NCBI GenBank assembly: GCA_946122785.1
Contig: CAMGYJ010000010.1
Location: 8,531,467-8,595,466, forward strand
Reading direction: 5' to 3'
Length of the DNA: 64,000 nucleotides
Origin: Linum tenue
Taxonomy: Eukaryota; Streptophyta; Magnoliopsida; Malpighiales; Linaceae
Each line of letters opens with the position of its first letter. Position 1 is the stretch's first letter. The position numbers and the translations under genes are program-made. The notes under the pieces were generated by a model, which worked only from the letters and a program-made list of their open reading frames with translations, searched no databases and was not told where the DNA came from. Below, one piece after another: positions 1-9,267 of the stretch.

Positions 1-1679
1 GAGGAATAAGAAGACGCACAAAATCGAAAAGGTGAAGAACTCTATTACGATTGTGAAGGAATAACGCAATCGACATGGTGGTGACCTTCTCTCTTTGCTT
101 CTGTTTTTTTTTTTTTTGTTTAATTTCTTGTGATTTATTCGCAGGTTAATGAGCTTATGCCAGTTTTGGGTACTTACCTTCCAAATAGCACATTAGGAAG
201 CTTTCACTTGCCGAGTTCAACTTATTAATCAAGTGCTTGCCATGAATGGTGGTTTGGATGTGTTTGGCTCCATTTTATATCTTCCAGACCTCGCGGTTTG
301 AGGAACAAATTTTATTCATTAAACACTATTTGAGGATTGAATGCTTTTTCCTATTAAGAAATACTATAACTATGTTGATTTTTGTTATTTATTATGTGTG
401 TTTTGTGTTATAATTGAAGACATACATGTTGAACTTTAGATATAATAATATTTTATACGAGATGGGTATTATCCATGGGTATCCGAAAACCATGGGTATG
501 GGGATGAGTTTGCAAAACCTCCCTCTGCATGGGTATGGTGCGGATATGGGTTTGGGTATTTGGTAATGGAAATGGGGATGGTTTAGGCAAACCCGCCCCA
601 ACCATCCCTAGCGACGGCTGGGTTTCATCGATGGAGGGATACAGAAGGGAGTTGGAGAAATATTAGTTTCTACCCACTAATATTAGTTTCAACCCACTAA
701 TTAATTCTTAAAACAACAGCTACTTCGATGACTATGTTCTGTGCTAATATGGATGATTGCTAAGTGAGTTATTAATGTTTACTTCCTGATCCGTTGGACA
801 TTTAATAACTCACTTTTGTGCATATACCTTATAACTATGCCACATGCTAGCTCATTTTGTTATGGGTTGTTAATTGCAAGGACCAACATAGGCGAAAAGA
901 TAATTGTGACCAGATCACATACAGATTTCTCATATTGGGAATCGCGTTTTAATCAATAAACCATGAGATTGCCAGAGAATCTTGAAGATGACATGTTTTT
1001 AATCAACTATTAATAATGTATTGTATGTTGGCTAATATGGCACCATGATAATTCTTCCCAGGTTTGTTGTTTGGATGGTTTTACTGTTTTCTTTACTTTT
1101 ATGTCTTTCCCATCGGTCTCTTTGAATGCTCGATTTACAAATCTAATTTATGGATGTCACTTATTCCAAATTAATGGGGACCAACAAATTTCAAATTCGA
1201 TAGCAAAACTTTTCATCCTTGACCTTTGATTTGATTAGAGTTTTAGCACCTACTTCCAAATTTAGGAGTTAGACAAATCTCGCATGTGTTGAATTTAGAT
1301 ACCAAATACATAACTGAAATATATGATCCAAACGATGTTCACATTTGTTATTGAATATCAAATTGGTTTTCTTTCTTTATGAAGTCGTGAATCTTTTTTC
1401 ATAAAATCCCATTTTCATGACAAACGATTGTATATTTGAATCAACAAGTGTTTTATTTAATAAAATTTCAAATAAATACTTCAAATATTTGAGATTTTGG
1501 TCAATATAATAGCTTGGACTATCCTTTTACGTCATTGTCAACTCTTAAAACCACAAATATTTTTCGTGAATCATATAAAATTAAAGATCCCAAATCAAGT
1601 AAATCATAAATATTGATAAAATAAATTATACGAAATAGAATGAAATTGATCCGACCAACGGGTCGGGTAAAAGCTAGTT
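1..1679. other. Intergenic flank, no gene recognised
   Basis: No coding region with recognisable similarity is visible. A stretch at about 455-612 is rich in ATGGGTA and ends in CCCGCCCCAACCATCCCTA, which resembles one end of a hAT-type MITE (inverted form TAGGGATGG...). A matching second end was not found. The rest is AT-rich. Confidence 0.5.
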
Positions 1680-1684
1680 CCTTG

Positions 1685-1857
1685 TGATAAGGACTCTTCT
1701 TAGATTAATTACTTTCCATTTATTTTATGTAATTAGTGCTGTAGTGGATGGGTTGTTACCCTCTTTGTAGCTACGTGAGTAGTGGTTCTGTTGTAGAGAT
1801 TGGTATATTTAAACCAATCTCCTATTCAATACAAATCACCAATTCCAGCCAATTACA
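1685..1857 (+). repeat. 5' LTR of the copia element
   Basis: Begins TGATAAGGACTC and ends CCAATTACA. The 173 bp are identical to 6694-6866. A TATA-like TATATTTAAA at 1805-1814 fits a U3 promoter. Confidence 0.95.
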
Positions 1858-1869
1858 TGGTATCAGAGC
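1858..1869 (+). other. Primer binding site (initiator tRNA-Met type)
   Basis: TGGTATCAGAGC lies directly after the 5' LTR. This is the standard plant copia/gypsy primer site complementary to the 3' end of initiator tRNA-Met. Confidence 0.93.
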
Positions 1870-2063
1870 TAGGGCTCCGATCTCCTTAACCTCTCCTCCT
1901 AAAAAATCTGAATCGAAATTCTTTCTTCTCTATCTCTATCAAATTCGTTACTTTTTTCTGGCAATCTCTTCCCTGCAATTCTTCTCCTGCAATTCTTTCC
2001 CATCAGTCCTCTGCTCCAAACATGTCTGGCGAAACAGTCATTAACCTCGACGAAGCCAACACC

Positions 2064-2645
2064 CAGGGGCGGAGCCAGGATTTGATCATCGGGGGGGCCG
2101 AAATTTTTTAATACGTTATCAAAAGGTTAAAAAAATAACCGAACAATTTTTTTTCATTAAATTGAATTTAAATCACAAAAAATATACAATTTTGATAATT
2201 CATTTCAATATAGAGCGAAACATTCTTTTTACGACAAAAAAAAATGTCTATCAATATTCTTCTTAAACACAAATTATTCATAATATATCCGAAGGTACCA
2301 TTGAAATGGAATCATTTAATTGATCTAGTTTGAAATTAAGGAATTAATGAACAAGCTTAATAATTAAATTGATTTGTTCATTGAAATGAAAACTTAAAGG
2401 AAGCATAAAAAAGAAAAAATGGTGTTCCAAGCTGGCCTCAAAGTTGGATCGAATCAGGAACCACTTAGTGTAATGACATGCGCCTTTCCGCTGGGCTAAG
2501 CAGAAATTCATGTCCTTATTTTGCAACGCGATTATTAATATTTACTCTCTAGTTTATACGTATTATGCCGAACCATTTAAACGTAACTTTCGAGATGCTC
2601 GGGGGGGCCGGGGCCCCCCCGAGGCCTCAAGTAGATCCGCCCCTG
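2064..2645. mobile_element. Non-autonomous hAT-type element inside copia gag
   Basis: 582 bp with 10-bp inverted ends (CAGGGGCGGA / TCCGCCCCTG) and a perfect 8-bp target duplication CCAACACC at 2056-2063 and 2646-2653. Eight-base duplications and CAG...CTG ends are hAT hallmarks. G-runs lie inside both ends, and a strong GC palindrome (GGGGGGGCCGGGGCCCCCCC) sits at 2601-2620. No transposase is encoded. It must be younger than the copia element it interrupts. Confidence 0.92.
2446..2498 (-). other. tRNA-like A-box/B-box pair within the hAT element
   Basis: On the minus strand, TAGCCCAGCGG (2488-2498) fits the pol III A-box and GATTCGATCC (2446-2455) fits the B-box, about 32 bp apart as in tRNAs. 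I could not fold a clean cloverleaf, so this is a tRNA-derived or SINE-like relic rather than a tRNA gene. Confidence 0.45.
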
Positions 2646-5600
2646 CCAACACCATCATCACACTGAACCCGGCTTCTCAGCTCCCCACCAAACTCACCGA
2701 CGACAATTTTCCGACCTGGCGAGCCCAGCTTCTCACCCTTCTTCGCGGCCTCGACCTCCTCAAATTCCTGGATGGCACGTATCCAGCTCCTGCTGCTGAT
2801 GCTCCTGCTGCTGATCGTCGTCGCTGGTACAGACAAGAACAGTTGCTGCTTCACTCTATTCTTGCCTCGGTGACCCCCGGCGTTGCCCCCTATGTTTCTG
2901 CAGCCACCGATTCTCGTCAGGCGTGGACTATATTAGAACGTATGTTTGCAAATCAATCACCGCAGCGTGTCATCAATCTGAAGGAGAAACTTGGCAAAGA
3001 GGCTCAAGGAAACCGACCAGTATCGGTTTATCTACAGGCACAGCGCACGACCGCCGCTGAACTTGCCCTGATCAATGCGCCGGTTTCTGATGAGGATCTT
3101 ATTCTTCATATTCTTCGTGGCCTTCGCGAGGAATATGGCCATCTCTCAGCTGCCATTCGCGCCAGGGACACTCCCATTGCTATAGAAGATCTTCATGATC
3201 GGCTTGTGGACGTTGAAGCTGACCTGGTCACTATTCGCCCTTCCAATCAGGCTCCTACTACAGCTTTTTCTTCCACTCGGGGTCATAATTATGGCCGCTC
3301 ACCTGGTGGGTCTCGTCGCCATTCCCCTGGTTATTCATCCTATGGGTCTGATGCTTACCCTCCTCGCGATGATAGCCCTCGCCAGTCGCGCGGTGCTCCA
3401 TCCTCTCGTTCGTCCGCCGGTTATATGCCCGGTTCTGCTGCTCCGTCTCTCCTCGGCAGGCCACGACTGCAATGTCAATTCTGTGATCGACCTGGTCACT
3501 CCGCCAAAGACTGCTACCGCATTCGCGGGCGCCCCCAAGCTCATCATACTACTGCTGGCTCCTCTTCATCATCCGGGTGGTTGGTCGATTCTGCTGCTAC
3601 GAATCACATGACCCCCGACCTTGGTAATCTCTCTCTATATACCGATTACAGTGGTCCGGATGAAGTCCTCATCGGCGATGGGTCAGGTCTGATTATTACA
3701 CATGTTGGCAACTCTCATTTATCATCTCCTATCACACGTTTGCATCTCCATAATGTTTTACGTGTGCCTGCTATCAAACGTCGTCTTCTTTCTGTTGCCC
3801 AACTGTGTAAGTCTAACCCGGTGTCTGTGGAATTCTTCTCTAATTTTTTTGTTGTGAAGGATCTAGCCACGGGGGCGCACCTGCTGCGAGGCCAGAATAG
3901 AGGTGATGTTTATGAGCTGCCCGCGGATTCTCCTCCTGTTCGTCTTGCCTTAACCGCTACAACCCGGCTCTCTTCTACGGTCTGGCACAACCGGTTGGGG
4001 CATCCTCATGCCAAGCTCCTTTCTCGCGTACTGCGTAAACAGTCCCTACCAGTTATTTCTCCTACATTTTCTTCTTTGTGTGACTCTTGTTCTCTTCATA
4101 AAAGCCGAAAACTGCCTTTCTCCGTTTCAAGTCTCACTAGTTCTCGTCCATTTGATTTATTATATATGGATGTTTGGGGGCCTTCTCCCATTGTTTCTCA
4201 TGACCATTACACTTATTATCTAGTCATTGTTGATCATTTTTCTCGATACACCTGGCTTTATCCTCTTCGCCGTAAATCTGATGTTCATCATGTTTTCACC
4301 ACTTACAAAACAATGATCGAAAATTACTTTCATACCTCGATTCGGCGTATTTATAGTGATGGTGGTGGTGAATTCCAGAAACTATGTTCTTTCCTCCAAA
4401 CACATGGCATTACTCACCTATTAACTCCTCCACACACTCCTCAGCACAATGGCCTCGCAGAACGCAAACATAGACACATAGTTGAAACTGGTCTCGCCCT
4501 TTTGCATACTGCCAACCTCCCACTTCGTTACTGGTCTCATGCTTTTCAAACTGCTACCTACCTCATCAATCGCCTTCCCTCCTCTTCTCTGCGTGGCACC
4601 TCTCCATTCTATGCCTTGTTTAATGAGACTCCAAACTATTTCAAACTGCGGGTGTTCGGTTGTTTATGTTACCCATGGCTCCGCCCCTACTCTGCCCATA
4701 AATTAGAACCTCGCTCCCGTCGTTGCATCTTCTTGGGTTACTCCGTCACTCAAAGCGCCTATCATTGTTATGATCCCATTACCCATCGCATCTACACGTC
4801 TCGCCATGTCCAGTTTGATGAGACTGTCTTTCCTGGCCTCTCTTCCCCTTCGGATCCCACCTATGATCCGCCAGCCTGGGTTGCCACTACTACTCCCCCT
4901 GTCACTCTTTATTCCCTCTCACCTGCCCCGCCTTCTCATTCTTCTGCCCCGATCGTTCCTCCACTCCCCGGCACGGCTCCTCATCACCTCACGTCTCCAG
5001 CAGCTGCGGTCCCCAGTGCTTCCTCCTCCCAACAGAACAATCCACTCCCTCCACCTCCGGTTAAGCCTGCTCATCGGCCCGTCACTCGCAGCCAGCACGG
5101 TATTTTCCGACCCAAGAAACTATTTCTCTCACAGGCTGTTACTCTGGATGTTGAGCCTACTTCGGTCAAGCAGGCTCTTGCTGACCCACGGTGGAATGCG
5201 GCAATGAGGGCCGAAATAAAGGCTTTGCTAGCTAATAAATCATGGAAACTTGTTCCGCGTCCTGTTGGTTTTAATATCGTTGGCTGCAGGTGGATTTTTC
5301 GTATCAAACGTCGCCCCGATGGTTCTATTGAACGGTTTAAAGCCCGGTTGGTGGCTAAGGGGTTTTCTCAACGTCCGGGCATCGACTTTCATGATACTTA
5401 CAGCCCGGTTCTGAAGCCCGTCACCATTCGGACTGTCTTTTCCATTGCTCTATCTCATCACTGGCCGATTCTGCAGTTCGACGTCAACAACGCCTTTCTC
5501 CAAGGCTCTTTGCAAGAGACGGTTTTTATGACCCAGCCCCTAGGCTTCCGTGATCCGAAGCATCCTGATCATGTTTGTTGTTTGACCAGGCCCATCTATG

Positions 5601-6712
5601 GCCTAAGACAGGCGCCTCGTTCTTGGTATCTCGCTCTGTCCGGGTTTCTTCAAGAGGAAGGATTTGTCAAGTCCAAATCAGATGCCTCCTTGTTCATTTA
5701 CCACAAGGACGGTGTCACACTGTACTTTCTGGTTTACGTCGACGATCTTCTACTTACCGGCAATGATGCTCCTGCTCTTGCACATTTCCAGGCTCGTTTG
5801 GCTGCTCGTTTTTCCCTCAAGACCCTCGGTCCTGTCCATTATTTTCTTGGTATTGAAGTTTTACCGACATCTTCCGGGTTCCTTCTCTCTCAACAAAAAT
5901 ATGTGTCCGACGTACTTACCCGGTTTGGCATGGCTGACTCGCATCCTGCTCCCACTCCGCTGTCCTCCACCGCCAAGCTCTTGCTCGTTGATGGCTCACC
6001 TCCTGCTGATGTGACCCTATATAAACAGGCTGTTGGTTCATTGCAGTATCTCCTCTGTACCCGCCCCGATATCGCCTTCGCCGTCAACAAGCTCTCTCAG
6101 TTCATGCACGCTCCTACGCAGCTGCATTGGCAACATGTTAAGCGGCTTTTTCGCTACTTGAAAGGTACATCTCATCTCGGTCTCCGCCTTGCCTCGACCC
6201 CCACTCCGTCTCTTGTGGCGTTCGCTGATTCCGATTGGGCTGGCGATCCCAATGATCGCACTTCCACTATGGCATTTCTCATCTACTATGGCGGCACTCT
6301 TATTTCTTGGAAATCAAAGAAACAACGTTCCGTTGCTCGATCCAGCACTGAGGCCGAGTATCGAGCTCTAGCACACGCCACGTCGGAGCTTCTATGGCTA
6401 CAGAATCTTCTTCACGAGCTCCATCATCCGATTTCTACTCCTCCAACTATCTACTGTGACAATCTCGGTGCTGTAAACTTCTCGGCCAATCCCATCCATC
6501 ACTCTCGCATGAAGCATCTTGCTCTTGATTACTTGTTTGTTCGGGATCTTGTCCAATCACAGCAGCTTCAAATTCAGCATGTTCCCACTGCCTTCCAGCT
6601 CGCGGACTCGCTAACCAAGCCCCTGCCCATTGCTCGTTTCCAACTTCTTCGGTCCAAGATTGGTGTCGTTCCCGTCACCATCTTGCGGGGGCGTGATAAG
6701 GACTCTTCTTAG
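2510..6712 (+). CDS. Copia gag-pol polyprotein, N-terminus displaced by a hAT insertion
   Basis: Open frame of 1400 codons. Order: UBN2-like gag; CCHC zinc knuckle (CQFCDRPGHSAKDC, residues 322-335); aspartic protease around D360; GAG-preintegrase HNRLGHPH; integrase core with acidic residues at D554, D617 and E651; RT with YVDD at 1076-1079; RNase H with D1240 and D1317. No internal stop. The native start is almost certainly ATG 2022-2024: the frame from there reads 14 codons to 2063 and is cut by the hAT element, where it meets TAA at 2109-2111. The frame resumes exactly in phase at 2654. The ATG at 2510 lies inside the hAT element, so about the first 45 residues are hAT-encoded. The last six codons and the stop lie in the 3' LTR. 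Function follows from family knowledge: a self-encoded retrotransposition polyprotein. Confidence 0.93.
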   Translation: MSLFCNAIINIYSLVYTYYAEPFKRNFRDARGGRGPPEASSRSAPANTIITLNPASQLPTKLTDDNFPTWRAQLLTLLRGLDLLKFLDGTYPAPAADAPAADRRRWYRQEQLLLHSILASVTPGVAPYVSAATDSRQAWTILERMFANQSPQRVINLKEKLGKEAQGNRPVSVYLQAQRTTAAELALINAPVSDEDLILHILRGLREEYGHLSAAIRARDTPIAIEDLHDRLVDVEADLVTIRPSNQAPTTAFSSTRGHNYGRSPGGSRRHSPGYSSYGSDAYPPRDDSPRQSRGAPSSRSSAGYMPGSAAPSLLGRPRLQCQFCDRPGHSAKDCYRIRGRPQAHHTTAGSSSSSGWLVDSAATNHMTPDLGNLSLYTDYSGPDEVLIGDGSGLIITHVGNSHLSSPITRLHLHNVLRVPAIKRRLLSVAQLCKSNPVSVEFFSNFFVVKDLATGAHLLRGQNRGDVYELPADSPPVRLALTATTRLSSTVWHNRLGHPHAKLLSRVLRKQSLPVISPTFSSLCDSCSLHKSRKLPFSVSSLTSSRPFDLLYMDVWGPSPIVSHDHYTYYLVIVDHFSRYTWLYPLRRKSDVHHVFTTYKTMIENYFHTSIRRIYSDGGGEFQKLCSFLQTHGITHLLTPPHTPQHNGLAERKHRHIVETGLALLHTANLPLRYWSHAFQTATYLINRLPSSSLRGTSPFYALFNETPNYFKLRVFGCLCYPWLRPYSAHKLEPRSRRCIFLGYSVTQSAYHCYDPITHRIYTSRHVQFDETVFPGLSSPSDPTYDPPAWVATTTPPVTLYSLSPAPPSHSSAPIVPPLPGTAPHHLTSPAAAVPSASSSQQNNPLPPPPVKPAHRPVTRSQHGIFRPKKLFLSQAVTLDVEPTSVKQALADPRWNAAMRAEIKALLANKSWKLVPRPVGFNIVGCRWIFRIKRRPDGSIERFKARLVAKGFSQRPGIDFHDTYSPVLKPVTIRTVFSIALSHHWPILQFDVNNAFLQGSLQETVFMTQPLGFRDPKHPDHVCCLTRPIYGLRQAPRSWYLALSGFLQEEGFVKSKSDASLFIYHKDGVTLYFLVYVDDLLLTGNDAPALAHFQARLAARFSLKTLGPVHYFLGIEVLPTSSGFLLSQQKYVSDVLTRFGMADSHPAPTPLSSTAKLLLVDGSPPADVTLYKQAVGSLQYLLCTRPDIAFAVNKLSQFMHAPTQLHWQHVKRLFRYLKGTSHLGLRLASTPTPSLVAFADSDWAGDPNDRTSTMAFLIYYGGTLISWKSKKQRSVARSSTEAEYRALAHATSELLWLQNLLHELHHPISTPPTIYCDNLGAVNFSANPIHHSRMKHLALDYLFVRDLVQSQQLQIQHVPTAFQLADSLTKPLPIARFQLLRSKIGVVPVTILRGRDKDSS
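6683..6693 (+). other. Polypurine tract of the copia element
   Basis: TGCGGGGGCG-type G-rich run immediately before the 3' LTR, where plus-strand priming occurs. It overlaps the end of the polyprotein frame. Confidence 0.75.
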
Positions 6713-6866
6713 ATTAATTACTTTCCATTTATTTTATGTAATTAGTGCTGTAGTGGATGGGTTGTTACCCTCTTTGTAGCTACGTGAGTAGTGGTTCTGT
6801 TGTAGAGATTGGTATATTTAAACCAATCTCCTATTCAATACAAATCACCAATTCCAGCCAATTACA
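6694..6866 (+). repeat. 3' LTR of the copia element
   Basis: Identical to the 5' LTR at 1685-1857. Followed by the CCTTG target duplication at 6867-6871. Confidence 0.95.
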
Positions 6867-6871
6867 CCTTG

Positions 6872-8379
6872 ATCACAAAGTTTCCACTTACTTTGAAGGA
6901 GTTTGGCCTTCTAGGTTTGGGTGAGTACTCTTATCCGATGTTTTCGCTTGGTTACTTGACTTGGAGTTCAACTGTCGTGTGACCGAATGTGCTTTATTCT
7001 TACCCTCCTGTTTTGAGTTATCCGATGAGGCCATATTGTCTTTCTTTAGTGTGCACTATTGCCTTATGACTTTTTCCTTTATCATTTTTCACTTTCGGAA
7101 TTTTTGTATCACCCTTCACAAACTTATTTTTTTCTTTGGAATTCTTCTTGCAATGTGTTTCCTAAACTTATTCATTCAATGTTATGATTTTTTATGTCTC
7201 CTATTGCATCAATTGTTCCAACAGTTATTCAGTTTCTTTAGTGAAAAAATCAAACAAACCTTGAACCCTATAAAGTTATTTATCTTAACTTGCTGTTGCG
7301 TCCCCTAGTGATTTCCCAGTCCTCCTGTTTGGCTAGGCATCCTAGAAGTGTTCATAGTGACCACAACTTAAACGTATCTCATGGAGCCCTTAGTACTCCA
7401 CTCTATATACCTTGTGCTTCTGTATTTACTTTTTCACAAGGCGCTTATGCACATCAATCTCAACACAGAGTCTAACACATTTTCTTCTGAATCCATTCAC
7501 AATGCTATAATCGATATTTTCAAGTCTTTCTAGCTTGCTGTCAATGTCGTTTAGGATATCTTCATCAAACTAGGTCAAGGGAAGTTGAGGGAGGCTAAAT
7601 GGCGAATTTAACTAATAAAAACTAATTTTTGATTTGTTTCCTGAATTGAAAGCTAAACGTTTATGTTACTTGTTGCATTCAAGTATAAACTTTTGGATGT
7701 TGGTATTAAACGTTGAATATAAGAAATTTTCATTTTGTTTGAAAATGTTGCATTTTTTAAATATGGATGTAGATTTTAGAGAAATTGTTTTAGAATGTGT
7801 TATATATATGCCTAACGTCATTTAATTTTAATGATTTTTTCACTTCCTTACATATTTTGCTAAAACCGACATCAACCTGTAGTATCATCGATGAGTTCAT
7901 ATCACTTGCCAAACTGACATAACCGTATAAACTAATATGACAACCTGAATAAATCGAATCGTTTAAAAATAAAAACAAATTGTTGTGAGCATAATGCCCA
8001 AAAAGTCAAAACCTTCTTTGTTGTAATTTGTGAACATTGAGTAACCTCATCCTTGATTCAATGGAAAATGGACGAACGTTAGAGAGGAAAAGAAGATTCA
8101 ACGATTTCTCGTTTCTGAGCGAAAGTGTCGTAGAAAGATCGAATCTTTACAGTTTGGATTCAGAGGAAAATGTTGGAAAGAACATGGTTCCGAAAGTAAA
8201 ACCAAAACGAAATGATAATAATTTGGCACCGCTTATCCAATCAAAAAAGTCGTCCCACCTCCTGACCATCATCACCATACTATTCTCCCAAAGTTCATCA
8301 AAAGCATGGCGCGGATTGAAAGATTGTGGTGGTGCTTCTTTCTCCACTTTTCCATCTCCGAAAGTCACCGCGTTGCACA
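6872..8379. other. AT-rich intergenic DNA, no gene recognised
   Basis: Several open stretches exist (for example a Phe/Leu/Cys-rich one at 6961-7308) but they look like chance translations of T-rich DNA. No recognisable TE ends were found. The right part is the upstream region of the ARF-GAP gene. Confidence 0.5.
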
Positions 8380-9267
8380 TTTGCCGACACCGTTTCCTTC
8401 TTCCCCATCGCTCTCTTAGACCAAGCGGCAAAAGAAGTTCGCTCCGGAAAGCTTACCTGATTCTCTAGTCAGACATTAGGATTTCGTCGCCGGGAATTAC
8501 TCAGGTCAGCTGATTCTCCTTGTTTCCTTAGCTCGACGATTCGATTCGCTTCCTTCCCTTTGCAAACTGCTCTCTCTCTCTCTCTCTCTCCCTCGCCACC
8601 CTTGTTGCTTTGCCGGTGATTGGGTAGATGGGTGGTTGAAAATGCAAAATCCTGCTTTTGTTTCTGATGCCTTTTGCCGACGAGCCTTCCCTTTGGTTTG
8701 TTTGTTAAGTATATGATGGATCATTAATGCATACGGAAATAAACGCATTTTTGCCTGCGTGAGATTTTGGAATCTGAATTCTGGGTTGGTTCGGAACTTG
8801 TGGAATGCAAAAGATCCCGGAAGTTGCAATCTTTTGGATTGTGAATTCCTGGGTTGTCTCATAACGGGGGAAGAAAGTGAAGGTCCAGGGTTAATTTCTC
8901 CGGCTTCTGCCCTCTCTTGAGCACCAAATTAGCAGCAGAAGAGCAGGATCCTTCTTTGAGGCCTAAATTGAAAAGATTAATTGCATCTTTCCTATGTTTA
9001 GCTTGCTCATGATTCCCTAAATTTTGCACTCAAAAGGCCCCAATCGATCAAATTTCTCATTGTGTTCCTAAAGCTTAGTGCTTGTTTCTTGATGGTTCCA
9101 TGGTTTGATATCGTACTAAGTTCAGTGGCACTGTCCTTCATTGGATCTGCTTTTCATTTGATCTTTCTCTCTGTATGCTGTGCTTTGTGGGTGATGCTGC
9201 TTAAGCTTTTCTTATTACACATCAGGAGTGGGCTTTGTTTTGATGATCTTTGGATATCAGCAAAGCA
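8380..9267 (+). promoter_or_regulatory. Probable 5' leader of the ARF-GAP gene with a 5'UTR intron
   Basis: A donor-like site (ACTCAG|GTCAGCTG, about 8503/8504) and an acceptor-like site (CACATCAG|GAGTGGGC, about 9225/9226) suggest a 5'UTR intron of about 0.7 kb. It carries a (TC)n tract at 8571-8590. No TATA box could be chosen with confidence. Inferred from splice signals only. Confidence 0.4.

Larger units (their letters stand above)
1685..6866 (+). mobile_element. Ty1/copia LTR retrotransposon, young, with a nested hAT insertion
   Basis: Complete element. It has two 173-bp LTRs (1685-1857 and 6694-6866) that I read as identical base for base, TG...CA ends, a 5-bp target duplication CCTTG at 1680-1684 and 6867-6871, a tRNA-Met-type primer site, a single gag-pol frame and a polypurine run before the 3' LTR. 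Domain order gag, protease, integrase, RT, RNase H is Ty1/copia. Identical LTRs and an unbroken pol frame point to recent insertion. A 582-bp hAT-type element later landed just after the gag start codon. Removing it would leave a copia element of about 4.6 kb. The protease motif VDSAATNHM and the very short LTRs suggest a Retrofit/Ale-type lineage, but that is a guess. Confidence 0.95.

Noticed and set aside
6961..7308. 115-residue Phe/Leu/Cys-rich open stretch
   Set aside because: Composition-driven, no splice context, no recognisable similarity.
8037..8468. 143-residue open stretch upstream of the ARF-GAP gene
   Set aside because: Shows no domain and lies where the ARF-GAP promoter and leader are expected. 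Could not be supported as a gene.
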